From positions 1 through 58,208 of the forward strand of contig CAZQRA010000015.1 of the NCBI GenBank assembly GCA_964595575.1: a stretch of DNA of 58,208 bases. Direction: 5' to 3'. Of the stretch, positions 15,685 to 23,593 are shown in pieces. The position numbers and the translations under genes were made by a program. This stretch comes from PALSA-612 sp964595575. GTDB taxonomy: Bacteria; Actinomycetota; Thermoleophilia; Gaiellales; Gaiellaceae. Below the pieces are notes generated by a model. That model did not search any database and was not told the DNA's origin. It worked only from the letters and a program-made list of their open reading frames with translations. Each line of letters opens with the position of its first letter. Positions within the stretch are counted from its first letter, which is position 1.

Positions 15685-17079
15685 TCACGCCACGCCGGCG
15701 GTGGCACGCCAGCCGCCGGCGTACGAGGTGCGTACGACCTCGGAGTAGGGGCAGGGGCTGACGATGGCGCGGATCTCCGCCTGGACGTGGCGCTCCACCA
15801 CCGGCTTAGCGGAGCCGCCACCCTCCTCCCCCCACACGAGCACCACCTCGCTGCCGAGCTCGACGTCGACGTCGACCATGGCCAAGGACAGCATCGAGCG
15901 CTCGTTGTAGCTGTATCCGGAGAAGGTGGAGATACCCACGATCTCCCCGTCCTTCAGCACCTTGTCGTAGGGCCAGGTCGCGTAGTTGGACAGCGGGAGG
16001 TCGATGTACTTCACCGGGTCTCCCTTCTCGAACAGGCTGGAGAAGGCCCGGGTGACGTCCTCGGGATTCCACGCCAAGGTGACCTTCCTGCGCCTGGGCT
16101 GGTCGCCCATCTGCTCCAGGGCCTCCCGTCCGATGAAGTCGTGGTCGAACTTCACGAACGGCCAGTAGCCAAGGTCGTGGGGAGTCAAGTAGTAGTCGGT
16201 GATGTCGTTGGAGTAGTAGCTACCTCCCAGCGAGCCCGTGCCCTCGTAGCCGTCGGCCGGTAGCCACTCGCGGTACGGCCTCATCTTCTCGCCGGTGAAG
16301 ACCGCTGGCAAGGGACAGGGAATCCACCCTGACTCGAGGGTATTGGTCGCGTACACCCTCGATCCCACCTGGCGCAGCCCGAAGTCCCGCCCCGCCTCGA
16401 CGAGGGCCGCCTTCACCTCTGCGCCCTCCTCCCAGGGACCGAAGAGCTCCATCCCCTTGGCTCCGGACATGCCGTGGTGGAAGGCGCGGACCTTGTGGCC
16501 CGCGATCTCGATCTCGCCCATGTTGAAGAACGGGATGTCGGGCAACGGGCCTCCGGTCGCCTTCTTCAAGACCTCCAGCGAGGTCGGCCCCTGGACCTGG
16601 AAGCGGTAGAGCTGGCGCCGGCCGGTGGGGTTGACGGCGGTCCGCTCGTCGCGGTCGACCTTGACATCGTAGTCGCCGGTCTCGGCGTGGAACTGGACCC
16701 AGTTGTGGGCCGAGGGGCGGCCGACGAGCCTGAGCCGATTCTCCTCCAGGAAGAAGAGGATCGCGTCGCCGATGACGTACCCGTCGTAGTTGCAAGCCAC
16801 GAACTGCTTGGCCTTGCCGGGGACGAAGTTCTGGAAGGTGTTGACCCCCAGATCGGAGAAGAGCTTGACGGCGTCGGGGCCCTCGATGGTGAGGTCCGTC
16901 ATGTGGTGCGACTGGTCGAAGAGGGCGCAGGTCTCCCGCCAGGCAACCTGCTCGTCCCTCCAGTTCGAGAACTCGCTGGGCACGGCAGGGTAGACGTACG
17001 GGCCGAGCTGGGAGTTGCGAACCATCTCGACCGGGTTTCCGATTGCCTGGAGCTTCTCTTCCAAGCTGCGATAGGTCAT
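15685..17079 (-). CDS. ligM: Tetrahydrofolate-dependent aryl methyl ether O-demethylase, LigM/DesA-like
   Basis: GcvT-fold enzyme of 464 residues that transfers the methyl group of a methoxylated aromatic acid (vanillate, syringate or 3-O-methylgallate) to tetrahydrofolate. It follows remembered LigM almost throughout: VEMVRNSQLGPYVYP, NWRDEQVAWRETCALFDQSH, LVGRPSAHNW (Arg121), SRVYATNTLESGWIP (Tyr243), PFVKFDHDFIGREALE, GYSYNERSMLSLA and LVWGEEGGG. The arginine and the tyrosine correspond to residues important in LigM, whose mechanism uses a catalytic tyrosine. Last gene of the seven-gene minus operon, 45 bases after metF, which would recycle its methyl-THF product. A paralogue lies at 23590-24969. 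Confidence 0.88.
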   Translation of the reverse strand: MTYRSLEEKLQAIGNPVEMVRNSQLGPYVYPAVPSEFSNWRDEQVAWRETCALFDQSHHMTDLTIEGPDAVKLFSDLGVNTFQNFVPGKAKQFVACNYDGYVIGDAILFFLEENRLRLVGRPSAHNWVQFHAETGDYDVKVDRDERTAVNPTGRRQLYRFQVQGPTSLEVLKKATGGPLPDIPFFNMGEIEIAGHKVRAFHHGMSGAKGMELFGPWEEGAEVKAALVEAGRDFGLRQVGSRVYATNTLESGWIPCPLPAVFTGEKMRPYREWLPADGYEGTGSLGGSYYSNDITDYYLTPHDLGYWPFVKFDHDFIGREALEQMGDQPRRRKVTLAWNPEDVTRAFSSLFEKGDPVKYIDLPLSNYATWPYDKVLKDGEIVGISTFSGYSYNERSMLSLAMVDVDVELGSEVVLVWGEEGGGSAKPVVERHVQAEIRAIVSPCPYSEVVRTSYAGGWRATAGVA

Positions 17080-17124
17080 CTCCTCGATCCTCCTCGTCGC
17101 GCTGCTGTCACGTCTCTCGAGAGT

Positions 17125-18708
17125 CTAGGGAACCGCTCCCGGCGTCGCCCCGCTCCCCAGCCCTCCCCGGTGGTCCCGACCCAGGAACGTGTTCGCCCAG
17201 GCGCTCGTCCCTCGGAGGGCGTTGTTCTTGACCACGACTGGGCCGTCCAGCATCGACTCCTCCTCGCCGTAGGCCTTGAGCCGCTCGTACGCCTGGGCCC
17301 AGATGCACTCCCAGTCGTAGACCTCGCACAGGCCGTCGCGGGTGCCGCCGCAGGGACCGTTTCGTTGGTTCTTGGCGCACTGAGACTCAGGACACACGTA
17401 GGCGATCTCGGCCAGGGAGCAGTCTCCGCAGTCTCGGCATCCAAAGAGCGGGATCTTGATCGCCTGCTCCAGAGCGTGGGCCGTCTTCTGCACCAGGGGA
17501 GGCGACTTCTCGATCCTCCGGTACAGGGCTCTTCCCACCGGGAAGAGGGGGGCGTCGGCGGCGAATACGGCATCGTGGACGCGCCGGCTGAAGCGGTACC
17601 TGAGGGGAACAGGGAGCTCGACCTGCCGGCGCCTCTTGGACTCGAGGTACGCCCTGCTCAGCTCGTCGGAGGAGAGCCCTGTGTCCGGGTCCCGCTCGAA
17701 CAGGTAGAACTCGCCCTCGAGGGGGAACTGGATCTCCTTCGCCAGCTCCCGCCAATCGTCGCGGCTGTACGAGCTCGCCCGGTCCACGATCTCCCCGAAC
17801 GTGGCTGCCGGCATGTGGCCGCCTAGGTACACGCCGTGGAAGCCCAGGCCGCGGGCGACGGCGACGTGCTTCGCCGCCAGCTCGACGAAGAACGCCCGTC
17901 CTCGGTCGGGGCTCGCGCTCTGCCGCTCCACGAGCTCGTAGAGCTCGTCGCTGACGACCACTCCCGGGATCCTCCCGGCCCGGAACGCCCGCGCTGCCTG
18001 CCGGGAGAGGAGGTAGACGTTGGCCAAGGCGAAGAGGTCGAGGCCGGCGCGCCGTATCCACCGCAGAAGCTCGTCGTCCTTGCGGGTATCCCAGCCGATC
18101 TGGTTGATGACGAAACGGGCGCCGGCTTGGGCCTTCTTGCGAAGCTTGAAGTACTGGGGCATGACCTCGCGCTCGTAGCGCTTGTGGTTGGTGACGACGC
18201 ACCCGAGGAAGAAGTCCGTGCGCTCCAGCGGTCGATCGCGACTCCGCTCGTCCCGCAGACCCGCGTTCATGTCCGAGAGGAGGCTCAGCAGGCCGACGGA
18301 GTCGATGTCGAAGACGGGGGCGGCGAGCCCCTTGTGACCGGTGGTGGGATAGTCCCCTGACATCACGAGCACGTTGTCGAACCCAGCCGAGGCAAGCTGC
18401 CAACCCCGGCTCTCGAGCGCGTTGCGGTTCCAGTCCTTGCAGGCGAGGTGGATGATCACCTCCTGGCCGCGCGAGATGAGCTCGGTACCGAGGGTGTCGG
18501 GAGCGAGCATGGCGTTGCCGCCGGGGTTGTCGGTGATCGAGAGGACGTGGACGCGTGGGTCCTCAGCGAGCTCCTGGGCTAGCCGCACCACCTTGGCCCC
18601 GGACTCGGAGGTGATGAGGCCCCGGCTGGTGACGAGCTCGGCCACGACCACGAACCGGTCTCGTCGCCCGAGCATGTCTCGGAAACGGCTCCCGGTCTCG
18701 GCGATCAT
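17125..18708 (-). CDS. metF: 5,10-methylenetetrahydrofolate reductase with fused MetV-like cysteine domain
   Basis: Two-part protein of 527 residues. Residues 1-330 are a MetF barrel (AELVTSRG, LSITDNPGGNAM, HLACKDWNRNAL, VLVMSGDYPTTG, FVINQIGWDTRK). Residues about 420-470 carry eight cysteines (424, 427, 430, 439, 444, 453, 461, 468) in the pattern of the zinc/FeS MetV C-terminal module known from acetogens. It interconverts methyl- and methylene-THF, here most likely oxidising methyl-THF made by LigM. ATG start overlaps the dioxygenase stop as ATGA. The long Cys-rich tail suggests an electron acceptor other than simple NAD(P)H chemistry. Confidence 0.85.
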   Translation of the reverse strand: MIAETGSRFRDMLGRRDRFVVVAELVTSRGLITSESGAKVVRLAQELAEDPRVHVLSITDNPGGNAMLAPDTLGTELISRGQEVIIHLACKDWNRNALESRGWQLASAGFDNVLVMSGDYPTTGHKGLAAPVFDIDSVGLLSLLSDMNAGLRDERSRDRPLERTDFFLGCVVTNHKRYEREVMPQYFKLRKKAQAGARFVINQIGWDTRKDDELLRWIRRAGLDLFALANVYLLSRQAARAFRAGRIPGVVVSDELYELVERQSASPDRGRAFFVELAAKHVAVARGLGFHGVYLGGHMPAATFGEIVDRASSYSRDDWRELAKEIQFPLEGEFYLFERDPDTGLSSDELSRAYLESKRRRQVELPVPLRYRFSRRVHDAVFAADAPLFPVGRALYRRIEKSPPLVQKTAHALEQAIKIPLFGCRDCGDCSLAEIAYVCPESQCAKNQRNGPCGGTRDGLCEVYDWECIWAQAYERLKAYGEEESMLDGPVVVKNNALRGTSAWANTFLGRDHRGGLGSGATPGAVP

Positions 18709-19667
18709 GGCCGGCGCTCAGGCTCGACGTCGGGCGTGCCGTAGGTGTGGAAGCTCTCGACCGTTTTCACCCCCCAGTACTGACCCCGGGCCCGCTCCTC
18801 GGCCGTCCACGTGACCGGCTCGAAGTCGGGGTCATACACGAAGTAGCCGCCCGTTGTGACCTCGATCCGATTACCTCCGGGCTCGATGCCGTACAGGAAG
18901 AACCCCTGGACGACGCCGTGCTTGGAGGGCGCCGCCTCGATGTACACGTCGTTCTCGACGAAGAGGTCGGCGGCCCGAAGGCACTCCTCCCGCGTGTCCA
19001 CCCAGAAGGCGAGGTGGTGAAGCCTTCCCGAGAGGCCGTAGGCGTCCACGACGTAGATGAGCTCGTGGGCGGCGATCGAGACGCTCATCCAGGCTCCTGC
19101 CTCGGAGCCGTCGTCGAGCACGATGCGCTCGTACAGGCGATAGCCGAGCACCTCTTGGGCGAAGGTGCGATTGGCACGCACGTCGGCCGCCAGGAGGTTG
19201 ACGTGGTCGAGTCGCTTCACCGCCGCGCCGCGGCCCACGTAGCGCTGCGGCTGGTTCTTCCACGAGGGTCGCAGGTGCTCGGGCGGGGTGTACCGCTCGG
19301 CCTCGTAGTACACCTCGAACACGTGCTTGTCGGGGTCGGTGAACCGGTAGGCGGGGCCGTGGCCGACGTCCCCCTCGATCCAGCCGAGGCCGAGGCCGGT
19401 CGCCTCGATGGCAGCTACGCGGCGATCGAGAGCGGCGGGGCTCCAGGCGCGCAGGGCCACGTGCCCGATCCCCGCCCTGGGGGACTCGGTGAGCTTGAGG
19501 CTGTAGCGGAGGTAGTCGCCCCAGCCGCGGAGATAGACCGACTGCCCCTCCTGCGCCTCCACCTCCATCCCCAGGACGTCGACGAAGAAGCGGAGGCTCT
19601 CCTCCGGCTTGGGGGTGAGAAGCTCGGCGTGGCCGATGCGGGCGATGTCGTGGAGGACCTCGGTCAT
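18705..19667 (-). CDS. Type I extradiol ring-cleavage dioxygenase (catechol 2,3-dioxygenase family)
   Basis: Vicinal-oxygen-chelate dioxygenase of 320 residues that opens a catecholic ring next to the diol using Fe(II) and O2. Metal ligands are His155 (RLDHVNLLA), His217 or 218 (RLHHLAFWVD) and Glu269 (RIEVTTGG). Second-sphere residues known in XylE are also present: His201 (AHELIYV), His250 (SKHGV) and Tyr259 (FFLYGIEPGG). It overlaps both neighbours by 4 bases. The operon supplies O-demethylases upstream of it and 4-oxalomesaconate enzymes after it, so protocatechuate, gallate or a methylgallate is the likely substrate, although enzymes of that role are usually of the unrelated LigAB class. 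Confidence 0.88.
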   Translation of the reverse strand: MTEVLHDIARIGHAELLTPKPEESLRFFVDVLGMEVEAQEGQSVYLRGWGDYLRYSLKLTESPRAGIGHVALRAWSPAALDRRVAAIEATGLGLGWIEGDVGHGPAYRFTDPDKHVFEVYYEAERYTPPEHLRPSWKNQPQRYVGRGAAVKRLDHVNLLAADVRANRTFAQEVLGYRLYERIVLDDGSEAGAWMSVSIAAHELIYVVDAYGLSGRLHHLAFWVDTREECLRAADLFVENDVYIEAAPSKHGVVQGFFLYGIEPGGNRIEVTTGGYFVYDPDFEPVTWTAEERARGQYWGVKTVESFHTYGTPDVEPERRP

Positions 19668-20296
19668 GCCTCGACCAGCCTCCGAAGCCCGTCGAGATCG
19701 TAGGAGAGCTCCCCCGCCTCGAGCCTCGCCCGCTTGTCCCGCTCGCGCCGGGCCCGAGCACGAGCCGCGGCCAGGACTGCCTCGACCTGCTCCCGGGGAA
19801 CGACGACGGCGCCGTCCGCGTCCATCACGACCACGTCTCCCTGCCGTATCGTCGCCCCCCCGACCAGCACCGGCCGGCCGATCGCGCCCGGGGCTCGCTT
19901 GTCGGCCCCGGTCACCCGAACGTAGCGAGCCCAGATCGGCAGCCCCAGGGCGCGGAGCTCCTCGACATCTCGGACGGCCGCGTCCACGAGCAGCGCCGCC
20001 ACCCCCCGCCCCTTGGCCTGGATCGCCAAGAGCTCCCCCACCAGGGCGACGGGGGCCGGCTCGGGCATCGTCAGGACGAGCACTTCGCCGGGCTGGGCCT
20101 GGGCGACCGCGGCGTGCACCATGAGGTTGTCGCCCTGGGCGCAGCTCACGGTGCGGGCAGGCCCGGCGGCCCGCGAGCCGGGCACGACCTGGATCAGCGG
20201 TACGTCCACGACCGGGGCCCGCCCTGCCGCCTCGTGGACGGTGGCCGCCCCCAGCTCGGCAAGCTCCGCCAGCACCTCGGGCGTCAGGTCGATCAC
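19664..20296 (-). CDS. ligK: RraA-like 4-hydroxy-4-methyl-2-oxoglutarate / 4-carboxy-4-hydroxy-2-oxoadipate aldolase
   Basis: Class II pyruvate aldolase of 210 residues in the RraA/MenG fold, the last enzyme of the protocatechuate 4,5- and gallate pathways. It reads GAATVHEAAGR, then GDNLMVH, GELLAIQAKG (87-96), VDAAVRDVEEL with the conserved Arg109-Asp110, and GDVVVMDADGAVVVPRE. The GTG start at 20296 overlaps the GalB stop (GTGA). A plain RraA RNase E inhibitor is unlikely given the context and the aldolase arginine/aspartate pair. Confidence 0.85.
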   Translation of the reverse strand: MIDLTPEVLAELAELGAATVHEAAGRAPVVDVPLIQVVPGSRAAGPARTVSCAQGDNLMVHAAVAQAQPGEVLVLTMPEPAPVALVGELLAIQAKGRGVAALLVDAAVRDVEELRALGLPIWARYVRVTGADKRAPGAIGRPVLVGGATIRQGDVVVMDADGAVVVPREQVEAVLAAARARARRERDKRARLEAGELSYDLDGLRRLVEA

Positions 20297-21006
20297 AGGG
20301 CGCTCACCACCTGGGGCGTGACGCGCTGGAACGCCTCCGCGTACTTGATCGCGCCGTTTCCCGAGGAACGCCTGGCGTGGTTTCCCCGCTGCTCGGCCCG
20401 CTGGTCGTAGTACGTTCGCAGGTACTCCTGTGCCTTCATCTCCGCCATCGCGGCTCGCTTGCGGTCGATGACGGGCGTGATGTCGACGAAGGTCGTGGGG
20501 GTGAAGTTGCAGAGCTCCGGTTGGTGGGGCTCGAACAGGAGCAGCTCGGGAGGATTGACGGTCTTGAACGCGCTGGGAACGCCTGCTCCCGCGGCGAGGG
20601 CGCGAGCCCGCTCCACGGCGAAGAAGGTGGCAGCGTGGTCGGGGTTGAAGGGGTCGCGGTCGGTGTGGGTGACGAGTACGTGGGGGGCGAACTCTCGGAT
20701 CCGATCGGCGATGGCGACGAGCGCCGCGGCGTCGATCTCCAGGGGGTAGTCGCCGAGATCGAGGCATTCGAACTCGGCCCCGAGCGCCGCCGCCGCCCGC
20801 TCGGCCTCCCGGTGGCGAATCTCCTTGACCCGCTCCACCGTCTGGCCCGGCTCCTTCCACAGCTCCCCCGACTCGCCCCGCTCCCCGTAGGAGAGGGCGA
20901 GTACCCGGGCCTCCCCGCCGCTTGAGGTGGCGACAGCAATGGCGCCCCCAGCCCGCCAGACGAAGTCGGCGGAGTGCGCCCCGATCACGAGCAGCCTCCG
21001 GCTCAT
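20293..21006 (-). CDS. galB: 4-oxalomesaconate hydratase, GalB-like (PIG-L/LmbE fold)
   Basis: Zinc-dependent protein of 237 residues. It starts RRLLVIGAHSADFVWRAGG, almost as in Pseudomonas GalB, followed by SYGERGESGELWKE. Metal ligands expected in this fold are His11, Asp14 (AHSAD) and His124 (NPDHAATFF). GalB hydrates 4-oxalomesaconate to 4-carboxy-4-hydroxy-2-oxoadipate, exactly the substrate of the aldolase encoded next. It overlaps both neighbours. The longer open frame upstream lies inside the DUF6282 gene and is not used; ATG 21006 overlaps that gene's stop. Confidence 0.85.
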   Translation of the reverse strand: MSRRLLVIGAHSADFVWRAGGAIAVATSSGGEARVLALSYGERGESGELWKEPGQTVERVKEIRHREAERAAAALGAEFECLDLGDYPLEIDAAALVAIADRIREFAPHVLVTHTDRDPFNPDHAATFFAVERARALAAGAGVPSAFKTVNPPELLLFEPHQPELCNFTPTTFVDITPVIDRKRAAMAEMKAQEYLRTYYDQRAEQRGNHARRSSGNGAIKYAEAFQRVTPQVVSAL

Positions 21007-21944
21007 TCCACCCCCACCAGCCGCCGCGACTGGGCCACGATCATCTCCCGTACCTCGTCCTCGGTGAAGCGGGCCGCGAGCAGGCGATCGGCCCAGAGCG
21101 CGAGCCCGTCCTCGACCGGCGGGTAGTGGGGATTCCCCAGGTCGCTGGAGAAGAGGGTACGCTCGACGCCGACCGCTCGTACCCCCTCCCAGACGTGCTC
21201 CCAGGTGGTCTTGCCGCTGTAGGGAGTGGTGAGGCAGCGCTCTACCAGGCAACCGCGGTCTGCCAGCGCCACCTGGTCCTCGATCGAGAAGTCCTGGCAG
21301 GGGAACTCAGGGTGCGTGACCACGATGCGCGTGACGCCCTCCTCCAGGGCGCCGTCGACGACGGCGAAGGTGTCGTCGCGGCCGAGGTGGCCGGTGGCGA
21401 GGACGAGCTGGTGGCGGGCGACGGCCCGCAGCACATCCCGCGTCTCAGGCAAGAGCCTCCCGTCTGGGCCGGTCACGTACACCGGCTCCACGCCCAGGCC
21501 CAGCTCGCGCAGCTCGTGCTGGAGCCGGGCCCACAGCGGCACGTTGTCCCCCGGCTTCGGCTCGGCGCGACCCGCGGTCTCCGCCGGTGAGTCCACGGTC
21601 GGCATCCACACGATGCGGGCTCCCTCGCGGGCCGCGATCTCCACGGCCAGGGCGTTCATCCCCCCTACGGCTTGGTTCAGGGTCAGCGAGCCGACAACCT
21701 CGACGTCCGGAACGAGGGTGGACACGACCTGGGCCCGCTCGGCGGTGGAGGTGTAGTGGGACTTGAGCGCGAAGCCCGCCAGGCCCACCTCGGCAAAGCG
21801 GCGGGCCAGGGTGACGTCGTCGATGCGCCTAGGCGGCACGTCGGGAGCGACGTGGACGTGGAGATCGTAGGCCCCCTGAACGATCGACCGCGCTCGCTCG
21901 CTCGGTCGAGCCTGGGGAGCCGTCGCGTGGGCTTGGCCGGTCAA
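21003..21944 (-). CDS. DUF6282-like metal-dependent hydrolase
   Basis: A 313-residue protein with an amidohydrolase-like metal pattern: DLHVHVAPD (His29, His31), LKSHYTST, ATGHLGRDD, VVTHPEFPCQDF and SDLGNPHYPP. I recognise it as the DUF6282 type, which has no firm biochemical role that I know of. It sits between a dehydrogenase and galB in one tight operon (6 bases after the former, 4-base overlap with the latter). In the classical protocatechuate 4,5-pathway this position of the chemistry is taken by LigI, an amidohydrolase that opens 2-pyrone-4,6-dicarboxylate, so a lactonase role is a reasonable but untested proposal. Confidence 0.72.
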   Translation of the reverse strand: MTGQAHATAPQARPSERARSIVQGAYDLHVHVAPDVPPRRIDDVTLARRFAEVGLAGFALKSHYTSTAERAQVVSTLVPDVEVVGSLTLNQAVGGMNALAVEIAAREGARIVWMPTVDSPAETAGRAEPKPGDNVPLWARLQHELRELGLGVEPVYVTGPDGRLLPETRDVLRAVARHQLVLATGHLGRDDTFAVVDGALEEGVTRIVVTHPEFPCQDFSIEDQVALADRGCLVERCLTTPYSGKTTWEHVWEGVRAVGVERTLFSSDLGNPHYPPVEDGLALWADRLLAARFTEDEVREMIVAQSRRLVGVE

Positions 21945-21950
21945 GGCATC

Positions 21951-22751
21951 CTACCCTACACCGTCAGCCTCGGGGACAGTCACCGACGCCGTCGCCGCGA
22001 TCTCGGCCAGCAGGGAAGCTGCTGCGGCGACAACCCGTGGCTCGACCTCGAGGTCGAGCAAGAGCTCCCGGGCGGCCTCCATCTCGTCCGCCCGCCGCGC
22101 TGCGTGCTGGTAGCTCCCCTGGACGAGCCGATCGAGGAGCGGCCGCCCGATCACCTCGGCGATCTGGCCCTCGAGCCACTCCCTGCAGCCCGCTGCTTGG
22201 CCGGCTCGGAGGCTCTCCAGGGCAGAGGCGGCAAGGCCCTTCATGAACACCGAGCGCAGGAGCTTGAGCGTGGCCGCCACGCCGGCCTCATCCGATACCA
22301 CCTCGACCGGCATGCCGAGAGGGGCGAGCGCCTCCGCGAACGGGCGCGCGCCGTCGCCGGAGGCCAGGGCGGGGGTGGCGAGCCCCCGGGCCGTCACCGG
22401 GCCCAGGAGGGCGACGTCGGCAAAGCGCACGCCGGCAGAGCGCGCGATCGCCGCGAGTTCCCGCTTCGTGGCCGGAGATGCCGTGTTCAGGTCGGCGTAC
22501 AGCGCCCCCTCGCTCATCGCCGAGACCGCCGCTTTCGCCACCGCCACGGCCACCTTGGCCGTGTTCACGCTGAGGACGATATCGCAGCGGTCAACGGCCG
22601 ACTCCGGGTCGGAGGCCCTGACCGAGACCGTCGCCTCGTCGCCGGCATACGGATCGTAGCCGTGAACCTCCACCCCCGCCTGCACCAGGTCTGCCGCGAG
22701 CAGGCGCCCGGCCTCGCCGAGGCCGAGTACTGCGACTCGCCCCGCTCTCAC
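21951..22751 (-). CDS. Beta-hydroxyacid dehydrogenase family protein (6PGDH-like, DUF1932-type C-terminus)
   Basis: NAD(P)-binding dehydrogenase of 266 residues. The Rossmann motif is GLGEAG (10-15) with HGYDP after the second strand; the middle has LYADLNTASPATKREL and FADVALLGPV, and a conserved lysine in TLKLLRSVFMKG. The C-terminal half looks like the all-helical DUF1932 domain. First gene of the operon that ends with ligM. Family members oxidise beta-hydroxy acids with NAD(P)+. Here it may oxidise the ring-cleavage product (the LigC step) or a later hydroxy-acid; both are inference. Confidence 0.78.
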   Translation of the reverse strand: MRAGRVAVLGLGEAGRLLAADLVQAGVEVHGYDPYAGDEATVSVRASDPESAVDRCDIVLSVNTAKVAVAVAKAAVSAMSEGALYADLNTASPATKRELAAIARSAGVRFADVALLGPVTARGLATPALASGDGARPFAEALAPLGMPVEVVSDEAGVAATLKLLRSVFMKGLAASALESLRAGQAAGCREWLEGQIAEVIGRPLLDRLVQGSYQHAARRADEMEAARELLLDLEVEPRVVAAAASLLAEIAATASVTVPEADGVG

Positions 22752-22836
22752 CGCCGGGCCTCCTGGGGACGAACCGCGATCGCGCTCATCGAGGCATGGT
22801 GCTCCCTAGTCAACGCTGTCTCGCTCGAGTCAGGCC

Positions 22837-22842
22837 TATTAT
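22837..22842 (+). promoter_or_regulatory. Probable -10 box of the gntR-ligM2 transcript
   Basis: TATTAT is an unusually good -10 hexamer for this GC-rich window, inside the divergent region between 22751 and 22901. The -35 is not obvious. The direct repeats at 22846-22872 begin 4 bases downstream, where a bound regulator would block transcription. Confidence 0.45.
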
Positions 22843-22845
22843 TGC

Positions 22846-22872
22846 TGACGATCTTCTTGTTGACGATCTTCT
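22846..22872. repeat. Two 12-bp direct repeats, candidate GntR operator
   Basis: TGACGATCTTCT occurs at 22846-22857 and again at 22861-22872, a 15-bp period. The repeats are in the divergent promoter region between the O-demethylase operon and gntR, immediately after a -10-like box. Some GntR/FCD proteins bind short tandem or palindromic sites near their own promoter, so autoregulation and control of the divergent operon are plausible. Confidence 0.5.
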
Positions 22873-22900
22873 CGACGTTTCGGCAGGATGCGGCACTGGC

Positions 22901-23593
22901 ATGTCGAGTGACTCCGGGTACCAGGCGCTGCGCGAGGCCATCGTCTCGGGCGAGATCGCTCCTGACGCTCGTCTCGTCGAGGCCGAGATCTCCGCGGCCT
23001 TCCAGATGTCGCGCAGCGCCGTGCGAACCGCGCTCATCCGCCTCGAGCAGGAGCGGCTCGTCGTCCGGGAGCCGCACCGGGGAGCCCGCGTCCGAAAGGT
23101 CAGCGAGGAGGAGGCGGTCGAGATCCTCCAGGCCCGGGCCGTCCTCGAGGGCCTGGCCGTCCGCCGGGCGGCCGAGCGGATCGACGACGAGGGCGCCGCC
23201 CGCCTCCGAGCATGCCTGACCCGCCAGCGCGAGCTCATCGAGATCGGCGACCTCCTGGGCGCCTCGAGCGTCAACGCCGACTTGCACGCGGCGCTCCTCG
23301 ACCTCTCCGGGCACGGCACGGCCCGCCGTCTGATTCGGGCGCTCAATGCCCAGACGGTGCGCTACCAGTACCGGACGATCCTCATCCCCGGCCGGTCGGC
23401 CGCGTCCCTGGAGGAGCACGAGGCGATCGTGGAAGCCGTCGTGGCCGGGGACCCGGACGCCGCTGAGCGGGCGATGCGCACCCACCTCTTCAACGTGGCC
23501 GAGGCCGTGCGGAGCCTCGTCCCTCGGGGCAGGCACGGGGACGAGCGCGGTCCTGGCATCTTCAGCGTGCCATCGAAAGGAGGAACGACATGA
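22901..23593 (+). CDS. GntR-family transcriptional regulator (FCD domain)
   Basis: A 230-residue regulator. The winged helix is near residues 5-65 (ALREAIVSGEIAPDARLVEA, FQMSRSAVRTALIRLEQERL, RGARV) and the helical FCD effector domain follows, with possible metal-binding residues in NADLHAALLDLSG and LEEHEAIVEAV. I chose ATG 22901; an upstream in-frame ATG at 22796 would add 35 residues that cross the promoter elements. The ATGA overlap with the second ligM gene and the divergent operon point to control of methoxy-aromatic breakdown by an aromatic acid ligand. Confidence 0.87.
   Translation: MSSDSGYQALREAIVSGEIAPDARLVEAEISAAFQMSRSAVRTALIRLEQERLVVREPHRGARVRKVSEEEAVEILQARAVLEGLAVRRAAERIDDEGAARLRACLTRQRELIEIGDLLGASSVNADLHAALLDLSGHGTARRLIRALNAQTVRYQYRTILIPGRSAASLEEHEAIVEAVVAGDPDAAERAMRTHLFNVAEAVRSLVPRGRHGDERGPGIFSVPSKGGTT

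Noticed and set aside
21672..23219. A 515-codon open frame on the plus strand covering the dehydrogenase gene and part of gntR
   Set aside because: It crosses the divergent promoter region and reads two unrelated genes in wrong frames.
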